From positions 6,433,140-6,497,139 of the forward strand of contig NC_079384.1 of NCBI RefSeq assembly GCF_021018895.1: 64,000 bases of DNA. Direction: 5' to 3'. Positions within the stretch are counted from its first letter, which is position 1. The number at the start of each line of letters is the position of its first letter. This stretch comes from Seriola aureovittata. Lineage: Eukaryota; Chordata; Actinopteri; Carangiformes; Carangidae. This document shows, piece after piece, positions 1-14,777 of the stretch. Both the position numbers and the translations under genes were made by a program. Under the pieces are notes generated by a model, which did no database searches, had not been told where the DNA came from, and saw only the letters and a program-made list of their open reading frames with translations.

Positions 1-195
1 TGGGAAACGCTTATTCACTTTCTCGCCAAGAATCAGATGAGACCGATACTACTATCGCAAGGGTGGCGTCAATCTTCTCAGCTAACGCCCAGCAAGGAAG
101 TGAATTTCCCAAAGTGTCACACTATTTCTTTAATTACTACTGTGTATTACTGCACCAACTAAAAAAAAGTTAGTGCAAAACTAATTTGGTACATG

Positions 196-199
<4 letters not shown>

Positions 200-247
<48 letters not shown>
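200..247 (+). repeat. (AGC)16 trinucleotide microsatellite
   Basis: Sixteen perfect AGC units, non-coding in context (stops close by in the flanking AT-rich DNA). Confidence 0.95.
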
Positions 248-248
<1 letters not shown>

Positions 249-468
249 CACTAGTAGTAATATAAACACTTCACAGTTAGAATCTCCTGAATAAAATAAT
301 AATAATAAAAAATAAAAAAAACATTTAGAAACTGTTGGATGCCACTTCAGGGTTCAAGTGCCAGAAATCCAAACCCTGAAATCTGTTCCACAGCAACTGC
401 AAATAGCTGTTAACCAGTGCGCAGTTTACCTGCAGTGCAAATGCGCAGCCGTGAAATTGAAGTGATAT

Positions 469-497
469 GTGGTGGTGGTGGCGGTGGTGGTGGTGGT
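469..497 (+). repeat. (GGT)n microsatellite
   Basis: About nine GGT units with one GGC interruption. Confidence 0.9.
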
Positions 498-954
498 AAG
501 CACCTCTTCCATTTCAGTGTTTTTCCATCTCTTGTCCATGGAGGTTTGCCCTCCCTCCAACATACACACAAACACACATATATAATACAAACCAATGTCA
601 CAAATACTTAAAATCAAGCAGTAAAGCAAACTAATCACCCTCTACACACACAGATACAAACCAAACACGCAAACGTGCACCACACACATCCTCCCACCCT
701 CTGTCTCTCTCCTTGACAACGTCTGTGACACCTTATAGCTGCGCGGTGTGCGTGCATGGAGTCTTATGGATCTCCTTGTAATCATAAGAACACATTTGGA
801 GTGTGTTTTCGGTGCATGTGCACATACCTACAGACACGTGTGTGCACTGTATCTAGACACGGAGGTGCATGAATGCATGGCTTAATGCACCAGTGCATGC
901 AGTATACGCACGCATGAGGTGTCTGTTTGTGTGAGGGCTCGCTGTCCCCATGTG

Positions 955-955
<1 letters not shown>

Positions 956-997
<42 letters not shown>
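956..997 (+). repeat. (GT)21 microsatellite
   Basis: Perfect GT dinucleotide run inside a longer GT-biased zone (about 800-1420). Confidence 0.95.
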
Positions 998-998
<1 letters not shown>

Positions 999-3900
999 AG
1001 GGCCATCTGGTCACCCTTGCCATGCCGTGGTCCCTGTGAAGTGCTGTCAGCATGGCCGTTGTGGTCTCCCGTGGCGACTGGAGGCTTGCTGCACAGCACT
1101 TCCAGCCCAGGCAGCCGACCTCAGAAAAGGAAATTTGGGTCGCTCAAATGGAGGGGTTGCTCCCGAGCTATTTACAGAGCCCTGTACCGGTCCAGCGCCA
1201 CCCACGATATTCCATATGAGAAGCAGTGTGTGTGTGGTGCCTGTGGTGTGCTGTGTGTGTGAGTATTGGGGGGTGGGGGGGGGATGAATGGGGTTAGCAG
1301 GGTAAGTTTGTGTGTACTTGTGTCAGTGTGTATGTGAATACATGTGCTTTTATGAGGAAATGCAGTCTTTACATTCATGGCTGCAGGCATGTGTAGTGTG
1401 TTCTGGGACACAAACGCACGTGTATTTAACGCTTTATTAAAACCAATTATACCCCATTATCAGAAACAATTTATCTTTATAAACTGCAGCCAATTAGCCT
1501 GAATAATTAGCAACAAAGGTAAACAGTATACCTTTACATACACTGAATCACTAACACTCCACATTCATATACTGTAAGAACAGAAACCACAAACATGTTC
1601 CAGGAATCATGAATCATAAATCACTGTCAGATTAATGGATACTATATCTAAAGAGTGCAAACCGAAGCTGAGATGTAGGCGATTCTTTTCTAACCTTGCC
1701 TGTATAAACATCTGGGGCGTCATGGTTGCTGATCATGGAAATACGATGAGGATACGGAGAAGAGTGGAGCCTCAGATTAATGAGAAACCTGCCTGTAGGA
1801 AACTTTGGTTCAAGTGAGATCATGGGCATTTCTCTTTTGATGCCCATCAATTGGGTTTAGTGGTTTTCTAGTTGAGCGCTGTAGACTTGGGGGATAATGC
1901 TGAAACAGGACTGTGGATCCTTTCGTCAGAACGCTGAGGATTTGATTGAGTATTTTCACAGTGATAAACCACATCACGCCTACTGCAGACAAACATGTCT
2001 TGTATTGAGAATTGGGAAAATCAGTTGACCAGATAAACATGTCTATAGCCATATCACAGACTGTGGTAAGATAGGTTTCATGTACAAGAGCTCAAATGAC
2101 TACCTCGCCCACATGCTCTTGATGTATCTGAGAGAGGTAAGCAAGTAAACAATCTCTTAACGCCCACAGACTGAGGACGGTCCACTGCCACCCAAGGGGA
2201 GACCTCCAGCATCTCTCAAAGTCTGCCTATGTTGTGAATATTAGGTTAAGGTTATTTTAGGCCGACCCGCTCCAGAAGCAAATTACAGTGCAAGAAAGGG
2301 GGTGAAAAACCAAGTGGGCTGTCCACCGTGTAATTTTCCTGTTGCTCTTTCAAAGGATGAGGTATTCCTCGAGGAAGCCCTGTTAAATTTATAAGCCATG
2401 ACCCCGCATCAGCGGGAAAGAGGCTACTCTGACAGGGAAGAGGAGGCACGGATGGAGCCGTATGACTTTATGTCTCGCGCTTGATGGAGTTATGCCGCCG
2501 CTTTTCAACACTTTGTGTGCACGTTCATTAGATTCAGAGCAGGTAATCAGAAGTTTGTCTGAGTCTGGCTCGGCTTTCAAAAGAAACTATCATGATAAAT
2601 CATTCACTTTTCTGTCACCGTTTAGCAGTAATGCTCATGCATACCAAACTTGGCTGGTATAGGATTCCTGAATAAGACCCTCTGGCTGATCTGAAGAAAC
2701 CTCACCCTGAATAAAGGTCTTTCCTGCCTGAACAAGAGAGCAGCCTTTAGAAGAATGAGGATGATCACTGCTTACTCGTCAAGTGTACCTGCAGACGTCT
2801 CAGCCTTAATTATGCCAGTCTGGGAGAATTACAGGCACCCTGGCATTACTTCTAATACACTGAGATACTCACACTTACCTCTTCTTTATCAAAAGGTGCT
2901 ATACTGGTCTTTTCTTATGCTTCAACTTCGCAGAGGCCTCAGACAACCAGCTCTGCGACTTTGATCTTTGCCAACAGTGCCTTACAGCTATAATTATACG
3001 TAAAACATCACATGCTAACGTGCAACAAGGGAATTCATGACGCGTGACAGCAAATGAGTGATTGAGTCGATAGATGATACTGTCAATACACATATATACA
3101 GTACATCACTGATACCTCCTCCTCCAGTCTTCCAGAGCATCCTCCTCTAAAAGCTGCAGTATGAGGCCGTATATTCTTCCTCTTGAGCTTCCAAGGGGCC
3201 CCTGCTGTACTAGTGTGGGGAGGGGGAGGGGATGTGCGCTGCAGTGCGGCTTGCTGGTTAATTATGGGTCGCGAGCTGCAGCTCGGCTGGCCTGGGCGGG
3301 TGTTGGAGCCAGTGGGTCTGGCACAGGGAGGTCTGGCCACAGACCCCGGTGGTGACGGCATGAAGTCTGGGACGAGTCAGAACACCAGCCCGGGGTTTGG
3401 AGCATTCCTCGCATTCCCTCCTCCCATGGCTGCCTGCCTGTGTGTGTATGTGTATGAGGCAGAGAGCGAGGGAAGAATATGTGTGAAAGATGCAGTGTGT
3501 GTGCATGTTCATAAGGACATGTGCACAATATGTGCGCATGCATTACATCCGGGCTGAGTGGGAAGTGTATCAAAGCTAAAACAGAGCAGCATCAATGCAG
3601 GATCCGTTGTGATCCATCGGCAGCTGTCATTGTATCTGAGCTGAGAGTGAGAAGCACAGCTAAGTCCTTGATGAAAATGCTGTCACCAAATAGACAGATT
3701 TCCTTGGCACACTTGTGTAAGTAAGTCTTGAATGATTTTGACATGCACAGCCAGTTTAATGTCTTGTGAACTTGTTTAAAGCAGAGCTCAGTCTCATATG
3801 TTTTCCCAGTCACGGAACAGCTCTGTCCTGAAGGCAGAAGCCAGAAAAGATGCATAAAATATGTGATTTTCTACCATTATACAAAAAACAAAACAATTGG

Positions 3901-6900
3901 AACTTTTTAAGGGCGGGAGTGATTCTCTGTGACCCAGGATTTACTCTCATGACAGAGAGGCACCCTTTAACTTTGAACTCACCTTCATATAGTTTCACAA
4001 TCCCCATGTTTCTTCTCTGTAGAGGGTTATTTTAATGTGACATGACAGATTGGCATCAGGACAACACATGTTGGGTATAAGAGACAGCAGAAAAAATCAT
4101 TTAACAGAAGTTCACATAAGATCAAATTCAGTCTTTTTTTTTTACACTTAACATATGTTTTATTAGTTTTTAAAGAATCTTTTGCAACAAACCGGATTAA
4201 CACGAGAAGTGCTATTTGCCACTTGGCTGATAGAAATGTTGTCACGCTTGAGTTGCAGTTCTGGTAAAGCTTCATTCTATCGTTTGGTAATTAGTTTCGC
4301 AGTGTAATTATTTTTTTATTAGTTCAATGGAAAGAAAAATGTAACTTGGTGGCTTACTATTTATAGTGAAAATAAGAAAGACAAATTATTCAGACTCAAT
4401 TAAATATTCATGAAATACTCAATAATTATTGATCTATATCAACAGCACTAACTAAAAATCTCTAGATTAATTAAATGCCATTGTGTACACTGTCTCTATT
4501 TTCAATAATTAAAAAGGAAATTATATATTCTAAAGACAGATTTCCTGTTCACTGATCTGAATGTGAACTCTACTGTTTATAAGTGAGTGGCCCACTTCTT
4601 GCAGATCCTTATACGATAGAACGAGTATCATAATGTGCGTCCTAGTTATTAAGAGGCCTTACATTATTCTAAGTGGAAGTCAAGTGATGAGATTTTTAGT
4701 CTTCTGCAATCTGGTTGGAGGCCACCCAGCGGGCGACGAAAGCCTTTTTAAAGCATTTTTTGTGTGTGTTCAGAGGAGACGAGACCTGCTGTATAGACAC
4801 AGACAGGTGAGTAGGCTGTAAAAGACAACAAGGAAGGCTCCACGCACCGAAAACACAGATCAAAGCAGGCTGCATGTCAACAGGCGGCTGTTTGTACATA
4901 GCTCAGGCAGCTCTTCGCAGATGTCTGCATCTCTTTCTCTACTGCACCGTCCGAGGATTTAAGCCCTTTTCAACCCAGCCACGTCAGCTCACCTGGATGT
5001 TGTAATAAATGTGCTGTGTAAACATGCTACAGTGTCAGTGTCAACATATAGACATGTAGGAACCTTTTCTCATTCAGCTGCGGAAGTTTCACAACTTTAA
5101 GAGAGTGCCGCAGACTTATTTTTAGCTCTCTTGATGTTGAGCTGCGTTTAAAAAAAAAACTATAACACAGAAGGAACCTCCTCAATTTTGTCTTCATGTA
5201 TCATACTCAGATCTATGCAGCTTCACCCGAAGGTAAAGAGTTAGTTTGCTCAAAAATAGCTCCAAAGTGGGGGAGAGGGCCACCAAAAAAGCCCTATTTC
5301 TTTCTCCCCACACAACCTTTATTTTGACAAGGCTGGGAGAATAGGGTATTTATATATGGGGCTGTGTGCTGTGGTTTCTCCACAATTACAGAGTGGCAGT
5401 GCTTAGACTGGGAGGCGTGCTGGAGGTTTATGGAGGGGGACATGAGGGAGCGGGGACATGAGGGGACCAGCCCTCCTGAGCCTCTTACAACCTGACGTAT
5501 AGAGTGAAATACCACACATTTGTACAGAAACATGATTTATACTGAAATACTCACACCAGCCAAGTGCACAGGCCTGAGAAATCCAAACAAAAACAAACTT
5601 CACAAAAACTTCAAACTCCGAAGAAGTTGAGTTGTTAATATGAAAATGTATTTTATGCATTTAAAGGTATGAACAGAATTTTTCCAGGCTGAGCCAAACC
5701 TCTGTAGCCCCAAACCTTTACATTGCAACGAGGCTCGATTTCAGTGTTTAGAAGGTGGTCAGTAATGTTTTGAGTGGTTCTGGCGTGGGCTGGAGCTTCT
5801 CTTTGTAGATCTACTGTATTATGGTTGCGATATAAACAAGGATTTTCTACCAAGCGTCTTGCACAACCGCGGCAGGCCACGTTGAGGAGAACAGTGGGAG
5901 TTTGTGTTTGTTTCGTGGATGCTGTGTTGAATCTGGCATCGGCCTCTGCAGGGGTGAGCAGGGGGGGGAGCAGGGTTTGCGGTTCTGCCGGGGAGCCTGG
6001 AAGTCAGTCAGGGCGGTGGCTGAACCACCTTCCCTCCACAAGCCGACATCCACCCCACTCCCCAAACACACATGTACATGTGAACACATATTCACACAGA
6101 AGCATATAAGCACATATAAGTACACACACACACAAACACGCATGCACGCAAACTCACGGACTTCACCTCCTCTTCTTTCAAGTTTCTCAGCAAAGGATCA
6201 GGAACCTGGCGTGCCAGGCAGGCAACAGGAAATACAAGATGGCCTTGTTTACAAGCATAAATGTGATTCTGCAACTACACACACCAGAGCGACCTGTGCC
6301 GCAAGACAGGAGAATTAATTAGACACCTCTTAAACAGGCTTCAGCAAAACAAATAGGTCAAATAGGTTTTTGATGAGAATATGGACTTTTATTCTCACTT
6401 TTTCCTCACCACTTCATTTCGCCTCAGACTTGCTCCTGCCTGTCTATATGTGGCGCCTGGCTTTGAAATGCAACACTTCTTTAGAGGGTGTGAACACTCT
6501 CAACAACAGGCAGTCGGCTTGTTGTGTCTCTGTTAGAGTGACAGACACCTGAAAGTGGAAAACAAAACATGGGATTGTGTGGTGTTCTCTGACTTTCCTG
6601 TCCTACAGTTCTTTCTCCGGCACAGTGGGCAACTCTGTACGTCAGCTAAGTGGTGAGAGCAATTTCATCCCGCTGGGATTTAATAATGCCGAACTGATCA
6701 TCTGAATCTCCTTGTTCCTGTTTCCAGGCTCGTTCTTGTTTCCTCCTACGCCTGGATTTAGTCACCATGGCGGCAAAACAAATACTTGCATCTAATGTAG
6801 CATTTCAATCACAATCCCTGTGTTCTCTACCCACATTAAAGGATATTATGGTTTCTGAGTGGCGACAATGGTGCATTAAGGTGTACAAAATGCACCGTGG

Positions 6901-8333
6901 CACTATTTGCATCTGTGGTTGGTAGACTTAGAGCGCATTGTTATGTGCACAGTGTGGTTTCATGCATAGCTGAGAATAAATGGGAGAATTTTGTGATGTC
7001 ACAGGTACGGTGAAATGTTAAAACGCCTCTGGCTGAGCCGTTGAATGACTTACTGTAACATGATTGTAACATGAGCTGTCTGGCTAAATGTTTTCAAGAA
7101 AATTGTTGGATCAGTTTTCGTTCTGTAGTGTAACAGATTGACGGATGAACATTATTTATATCATTCTCACTTGCATTTTAAATATAGCACCTTTTTTATG
7201 ATAATCATATAATGTTAATTATGTATTATGATTATAATAATACTCCATCATCCATTAAAATTTTTATATAAGTAAAAGTATTAGCAACAAAATGTGTATC
7301 TACCATATTACATATTATTATTTTATTGGACTATTACTATTGGTCCATTAACGTGTAGGTTGCATTTTAATGTAGGGGTTGACGTAGCTGTAATTCAAAC
7401 AATGTGGGTGGAGTTTAATCCATAACAACGCATCATATTCTATAGGATATTTTTATGTTTTACATGTTAAATCATAATCTGCAAAGTAACTATAGTTATT
7501 GTCACATAAATTAAGTGTAAAAATGTACAATGTTAGTTCCCTGAAATGTAAAGTGGGTTAGAGTGTCAGCATTTAATAAAAGTATAAAAGTATTTGAGTA
7601 ATTACACTTCCTGACATGTAGTAGAGGTAGTCCAGGTTTATCAGCAGCTACTGCAGGTTCACATGTTACCACCTCACATGTTATCATGCAGAGATGTATG
7701 TAGGGCAATTTTTATTTTCTCTGGTTCTTCCTCATCTCTCTGCACTCACTGGCAGATCAAATAGGAGCTCTTCCTGTCACCTGTCAGAGGAATGTGCCAA
7801 GACTCACATCCATCAGCGGCTCAACTTGAACAGGCATAACTGTGGCTCGCTGTAGGCCTCAAAGATCTCCCGGGGCAACAGTGCCTTTCCCGGTAAGTGG
7901 GCCAACATGCATGTGCTTTTTAATGCGCGTGTTGTTGATCGTGCAGGTACAGATCATTCGCACACGTTTGCACTCATGCATGTTTACGAGGCATCGACGC
8001 AGCCAGTGGTTCCATCACGTGACCCAACATGTCTTGCCCTGCTCAGCGGCCTATATGATGTCTGCGGTTTAGACAGGGCGTTCCAGCGTGTTCACCACCG
8101 ACCTGGGAGAAAGAGGGGGATTTAGCATGTGTCAACAGGCATACCTGTAACCTGGGAGATGTGCCCTGCAGGCACCTAGTGATTTTCTCATGAATGTGAT
8201 GGCGAGACGCAGACGATAGGGCTTGCAAAAGTAGACTCCTCAGCAGGACTGAGGTGGCTTAGCGTGGCGTCAGACACACACACCACTACATTCCATTGGG
8301 ATGCTCTTTATGTAAAGGGAGGGGGTGTTACAC

Positions 8334-8336
<3 letters not shown>

Positions 8337-8370
<34 letters not shown>

Positions 8371-8371
8371 G
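8337..8371 (+). repeat. (GT)n microsatellite
   Basis: GT run with late GC interruptions. Confidence 0.9.
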
Positions 8372-9247
8372 CGTTCGTGCTTTTATGCCTGTTTGTGTGA
8401 GTCTATCACAATTACTGTTTGTGTTTGTGGCCACTGAGGGCCAGTGTCATGGTAGAGCTCAGGGAACAGGACACAGGTCCAACCCTGAGAACCTGAGGAA
8501 CCTGAGTAGACGTCAGGGGACTAACGGAGTCTAAGGGGCTTAGGCCTGGCCCGACACAAACACTTACCTACTGTGTCTACTGTCTCCATCACTGTGTACT
8601 GGAAAACAAGAGCTTTGGTGGAGACACTGGATCCAAGGGGTACCGCTGGGGCTGCTCCCCGGGCCTGAGCTTTTTTTGTTACATATCTCCTGTTTGTTTT
8701 CTGTTTAGGTCGTGTTGAAACGATACTCTATCACTCACAATATTCCTCTTGTATTTTTTTCTTTCCCATGTCATCCTCCAATCCTTTTCTCTGAAGTGGT
8801 TCCCAAACCCATGCAACAGCAAGGTGGCCCAAAATGTGATTTAAAGGTGTGTGACAGGTATTAATCTCCCTCTGTCAGTTAGGAGACAATGGACGGGCCC
8901 CTGGATAAAAGAGAGGCCTCGCGTGTGAGTGCACGGGGGGTCCTTAAGTGACGAATGCCATGGCATGATAAACAAAGAGGAAGCGATTGCCATCAGCTGT
9001 CATGAGGCAAAAGATGAAACGCTCACTCAAGACAGATGGAGAGAGTAACTCCTACTGCTGCTTTTCTCGTCCTGCCACACCTAAACACTCTGCTTTGTTT
9101 GATCTCGGTCGTCACTCTTGCCTTTGTGAGCTCAAGTGACAGCAGAGAGGTGCTAGTTCATTTTTTCTGTCAGTCATGAGCTGCCTGCGCATGTGTAGGT
9201 ATCTGTGTGTGCTTGTAGGTATGCAACCTAAGTGTACAAGTCTTCAT

Positions 9248-9270
9248 GTGTGTGTGTGTGTGTGTGTGTG
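9248..9270 (+). repeat. (GT)n microsatellite
   Basis: Perfect GT run of about 11 units. Confidence 0.9.
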
Positions 9271-10379
9271 TTGTGTCTGGCCAATTAGCAACTGGTCTCA
9301 CACATTCACATGATCATTTGAATCCTGATAGCTTTCATTATGTTGTAATTAGCTTTCTCTTGTCAATAATTTACATTAGCACTGCATTCTCAGTCCTTGC
9401 ATATCTGTTCTGGCAAAAAGCTTAAGTGAGGCAAGCTGATATGATAAGTAAGATAAGCTGGTTGTAGACCCTGAGGTGAGTCTTCCTGGTCGAGTTGTGT
9501 AATAGTAATAACAGGGTTCCTCCACGACCATGGATAGTGAAGCAGGGGAATCTCTAATTGCCCCAATTATCAAGGGAAACCTGCATTCCAGCAGGTGGTA
9601 GGACGAGCAGTGATCCGCTGAGTGTTATGACACTAACTCTTCCATTAGCTGCTCATTAGATTACAACAGTGCAAACAACGGCTGCTCAGTTTCACCGTGT
9701 CGTTTGCTGAGAGAGTGGAAATGATATTTTTAAATAAAAGCATTAACATATAGCATAGGTTACAGCCTTACACAAATAAGGATTAACAGTAATCAGATGT
9801 TCAATAGGTGACATTGTTTTGGGCGTGGTGATTTTGTATGTTCACCTTCCAACGACACCACCATCGCCACTGATAGAGAACAGGGTGGCACGCTGGATCA
9901 CAACCAACACATTGACACAATGTAATCAAATATTCACCTCAGACGAACCCAAGTCATTAAGTTCAAGGCGAGCGCTTGAGGCTATTTTTCATTTATAGTC
10001 TTCTCTTTGTTGTATTGCCAGTTTTTTTTTTTTTTACGCAAAATGTACTCTTGTTTTTACTTTTCAGATGCAAAACAATTTAAATATGTGATGTTTCCTG
10101 TTATAATACAAATGTGGAGATGCTTTCTCAGTCCAGGATATGCGAACAAACAAAAAACACAAACCCACTTGCAGCATGCACCTCCAAGGCCAAGAGGCAC
10201 CACTGCATGGGAAGTGTCAAGGCTAATGTCGTGGCTAAGCCTCGGCCATCTCGTGTCAAGAGGTTTGGATTAGTCACACTGGTGCATTATTCACCAGCAG
10301 GCTCCCTTGTCACTTCCAGGCCCTCCACCACCACCTTGCTGTCCCTGCTAGCTAAGATTTAAACCTCTGGTGGAGCTGG

Positions 10380-10520
10380 CAGGAGAGAGAAGCGCACATT
10401 AATTAAGGAAATGGAGACAAAGTGTAGCCCGACTGCACTGACACCTAATTAATACCACTGTCCTGCTCTCCAATGCCCATCCAATTAAAATCATGTCCAG
10501 TGCACGAGGAAACAGTTGAT
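10380..10520. promoter_or_regulatory. CNE-like ATTAATTA-rich block
   Basis: A short non-repetitive stretch with three homeodomain palindromes or cores (CATTAATTAAGG at 10397, CCTAATTAATACC at 10444, CCAATTAAAATC at 10480). It is a possible long-range enhancer of the dlx pair. The call rests on motif texture alone. Confidence 0.25.
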
Positions 10521-11389
10521 CAGCAGTCAGTCAGACCAAGTTGGAGTCCATGTAAAAGCTGATATTAGTCACTGTCACTGTGAGAGCAGCGACAGACATT
10601 AGCGCAGGCACTGGGGAGTCACGCTCTCTTGTGATGAAGAAGTTACAAAGTAGTGTTAGGCCAGAGGTCTTAGAGGAACTAATGGACGGAGATGAAGGGG
10701 TTTCAGCGTTGTCGTGAATTATTAAATATGATCAAGTTTCCCCGTGCTCTTGTACAAATGCTGGGGCACACGGAGCAGGACTCTGGTTCCTCTTGCACAG
10801 TGGAAAGAAAACCAACACCTGTAATCCCTACAAGGTGTAGAAGAGCGGAGGATCACACACCGCTGAGACCCGAGTGTGTTTTGTGATGTGTGTTCCTTCA
10901 CGTGTGAACACATGTGTGTGTGGCCTGGAGGTTATTGCATCGGGATGTTTGATAACCACCATCAAAAAACGCAATGTATAAACATTAATTTAGTGTTTTT
11001 TGGGTTTTTTTTTTTTTTACTGGATCCCCCTTCCCTGTTTACATGGGATAAAATCTGGACTTTCACAAAAGAAAAATAAACACAAGAAATATTAAATGCA
11101 ACAAGAATAAAAAGGATGAAACAAATTAAAAACAAAACCCAAGAAGAAATAAAAGTTAGATCGTAACTAACTTTTAGTATTTTCCAAAATATGTTTCACT
11201 TGCATTTCATAAGGATTTGTTTTGTAATAGTAGTGTACTGTATATTTATTGTGATTTTCTTTTCTTACCAACCTCAACAGGCTCTTTACAGAACAATACA
11301 ATGTCTGAGAAAATACAGTATTCTTAGCACTGTCAGTAAAATACTGATTTATATCTACAACTTAGATTAAACCTGCAATAAGCAGCTGG

Positions 11390-11770
11390 GTGGCAATGGA
11401 AGAGAGCTGTAAACACAACTGGACATATCATCATATCATATCATCTTTTAACCTGCTACTTTAATTTGTTGGCTCTGCACAGATTAAACAGATACGGAGC
11501 AACATTAGCAAACATCTGGTTCTTTACCTGCTATAAACGCTCCTCTACGTTTACAAGCTAGTTGTGAATTATATCGTTGTGCTGTCTGGTGCGGGGAAGC
11601 TAGAGTACTGTGGGTTTCTGGACAGGAAAGTTTTGACCTGGAAAAGCAGAATAACGAGTTCAAAAGCTGCTGTAAAGCTCCACACGAGCTGAGTCATACG
11701 GTCATAGTCATGTGATCCATTATTATTATTGGTCAGGATGAACTTTGGCCATGACAGGTATCCCTGATAG
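11390..11770. mobile_element. Possible dispersed repeat fragment
   Basis: Non-coding sequence with phrases (TTACCTGCTATAAACGCTCC, GTTTACAAGCTAGTTG, GGAAGCTAGAGTACTGTGGG) that I associate with repeated fish sequences. Termini are not visible and assignment is weak. Confidence 0.3.
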
Positions 11771-12052
11771 TTAATGTAATGTGGACTTAAACTTTAACAA
11801 ACACAGCGAAAAATATATTGATTTGACCCATAATTTGGGTGATTGCCACATGTCACAGTTAATGTAGTACATGTGATTTACTGTCGAGTGCTTTATTCAA
11901 TGATTTAAAAAAGATGATATACTTAAGTGTTACTGTGTTTTTGTGCATCGGCATGTATTTCAGACCCCATTGTCAGCTGCTTTATTGCCGTCCACTCTGA
12001 ATTATTCAACCACCTTAACCTACTGTATCTCAGGTCTCCAGGAGGTGTGGTG

Positions 12053-12077
12053 CCCCCCCCCCCCCCCCCCCCCCCCC
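12053..12077 (+). repeat. Poly-C run (25 C)
   Basis: An uninterrupted homopolymer of 25 C. Long G/C homopolymers are rare compared with A/T runs and prone to assembly and read errors. Confidence 0.9.
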
Positions 12078-14740
12078 ACAGCTCCTGTTTCCTCCCCAAG
12101 ATTAATTACACCTAAGTTTTGACAGCCTGCCCGTCTTCTCAGGAGAACCACTAATGAAGCGCTCTCTTTTAGGATAATAGCAGAAGACCATGAACCGAAA
12201 GACTTTGGGGACAGAAACACTTCGTTAATGCCTCCCAGATGACTTTCATGTCTAACCTGTCCACATGTCTACTTCTCTGTCCATAGGGGAAGACTGGCAC
12301 TGACACAACCCCTGTCATTATCTTTCTATAGCATACAGTTGTATATAATCATGTGTGATACCTATCATACCTGGTTGGAACATATATACATTCACACATC
12401 AAACACGCTAGATTTGCTGTCTAGTTTCGCCAGTTTCTGATGCTGGCGCCTGTGATCTTATAGAATACAGTTTGCATAGTCACGTAACCCTCCCTCTGTA
12501 TTTAGGAATGCATTTAAGACCAAGGAAGAAAATCAGAGCAGCTTCAATATGCAGAGTTGCTCTGAGCCATAAATTCTATTTTCAGACATTCAGAGGTGTC
12601 CGCTTCAGGTTTTTCCGGCTATATCAAGCTCTTGTCTTTGTTAGCTCATAGTGTGAGGAGGGAGTTGGGGGGTCTGGGTATACTCGCTCCAGAGTGAAAT
12701 GGAAAATCCCATCCTATCCTGTCCTATGTATTTCCCTGGCAGTGAGGTCATGTTGTCTACCTAACCACAGGCCTCAAGACTGAAGCCTGATGACTGACTG
12801 AGTGGTGAGATCACTGGGTGGCAGTGTTGAGCCAGAAAGGAGGAGGATGGAGGATGGAAGAGATGAGACAAGGACTAAATTCTGGCTTTATGCACATACA
12901 GTAGAGTGTGTCCACTGCAAACTGGATTAGCATTTAAAACATAAACAATACAGTGCAAATAGTGCAGATTTCTGTAGTTAAGTTGTTCCCAGGATCAATT
13001 ATTTCTCCCTTGCCATCACTCACATGTCAGATTCAGGTGTAAAGGCAGCCAGTATACAGGGCGCCCCACACGACCCAACCTTTTCTGACTGAGTGACCCC
13101 ATTGTTCCCTTGAGAGACTGTGGGCATTGTGTGTTGCTGCTGAATCTAAGGGACTTACCTGTCACCAGCTATAGCCCAAAGGACAAGCTCCTGTCTACTT
13201 TGCTATAGGAGTGACAGGGGGACAAGAGGATACTTCCAAGGGAACCTTGTTTCAGTGATCAGATGATGATAAAGTGATCTGGTCTGGATTCACAAGTGTC
13301 GATAGTGGCTGTCAGCGCTTGTTTGATGGGTGGCTGTCCTTAGAAAAGACCAGGGAATTGCTAAATGTTAGAAATCACAGACGAAAGAAATTCTTTGCAT
13401 GTGGTGTTTGTCGCATGGTTTTAGAAAGTGCTTCCTTTATTTGGACAGCGTGAAGTATATTCCTTTTTAAAAAATCTCAAAAACGAAATTCCATATGTCC
13501 ACGTCTTTCTCGTTCTCAAGTCCTGACCCTTTGCACACATTCTGTAAACCTCTCTGTCTCAGTCGTTCTAGAGTGGAGACATGCCCAGCTCCTCTTAATG
13601 GCCCTTTGTTCAACCTGCAGGCTTACAGGTCAGGGGTCAACTGCACCTGAGGCCGATTCCCACAAACAAAAGCTCTGTGTTTACTGGCACCAGGCCACCA
13701 CTTCCCTGTCTCCTGCGGACACACACACACATACAGACAGACACACACACACACACAGAAACACACACGACAACATGATAGAGCAGCTACAGCAGGATAA
13801 TGTGAAAGAGCTGGTTATTTTTATTGTCTAAATGTCTGTATGCCTGTGTAATTGTGTGTTTGTTAATATCATGACATAAAAAAACATTTTCTACATTTTC
13901 TCCATTCTTTTTTATTTTATAAACCAGTTTTTAAAGTAATTATAGTTCAGCTCTCTGGGATATCAAATGAATGAAAAGTTTATTCAAGGCATGAAGAACA
14001 AGCAAAAACTGGAGCTCAAGATGTTTCCATATTATCATATTTCAGTCTGAGCAGGAAATCTTTTTATTTTCTGTGTAAAAGTCCTGTTTTTTTTTATCTG
14101 ACATATATGAAAAGAAGCAGCCTCTGTGGCTTAACTGATGCGGCATTTTAGAGTAAAGAAAGTGAAATCACGACCAAAACCTCACCAGAAACTTAATTGT
14201 CACAACTAAAACATACTCAACATCCACCCCAGAGATCTAAATCTAAACCGAAGAGGAGGGGTGGCATCTTTCAAAACTAATTCAAAAGATTAAAAAATTG
14301 TATTAACATTACCACAATTTTTAAAGGACATATGTTACACAGAGCACAAACAGATTTGAGAAATGGTCCAACGCAATCTCATTAACATCTGTGTCTGTGA
14401 AAACCAAAGACAAAGAATTTGTTGTTTCAACAGTTATGGTAAGTATCAATACTTCCCACTGCTTCCAACACAAATACCATATAATGCTCTCTAACCCTGA
14501 GCATGGAAATCAACCAGGAAGCAAAGCCTCAACAATTCCCTGTACTTCCTGCAGCAGAGACGGCCATTCCCAGCTCCTCTGGCACCGAGTCAAGGACAGC
14601 AGATGGGAATCTTTAAGCTGCCACACATCCACCCACGGACGGGAGCAGAAGGGGGCTTCACTGACCAGATTGAACCCTGAGATGGAATAAAAGAAACTGT
14701 TGGTTGCTGCGGAGGGACCGGGTATAGTGGTGGTTAAGCT

Positions 14741-14776
<36 letters not shown>
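14741..14776 (+). repeat. Poly-G run (36 G)
   Basis: An uninterrupted homopolymer of 36 G, about 90 bases before a CA microsatellite. Unusually long for a vertebrate genome; true length is uncertain. Confidence 0.9.

Positions 14777-14777
<1 letters not shown>

Larger units (their letters stand above)
1..11389. other. Gene-free left flank, part 1
   Basis: Non-coding vertebrate-type DNA. Open frames are short and mostly low-complexity (CA/GT). It contains the AGC, GGT and GT microsatellites listed separately, AT-rich stretches at about 4.1-4.6 and 7.1-7.6 kb, and the CNE-like block at 10.4 kb. No exon is recognised. Confidence 0.6.

Noticed and set aside
200..247. Polyglutamine-coding (CAG)n tract
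   Set aside because: Flanked by AT-rich DNA with stops and no splice sites, so it is a non-coding microsatellite.
7842..7894. Possible exon with CCCG|GTAAGTGG donor
   Set aside because: The donor is strong but no matching acceptor, frame or family resemblance is visible.
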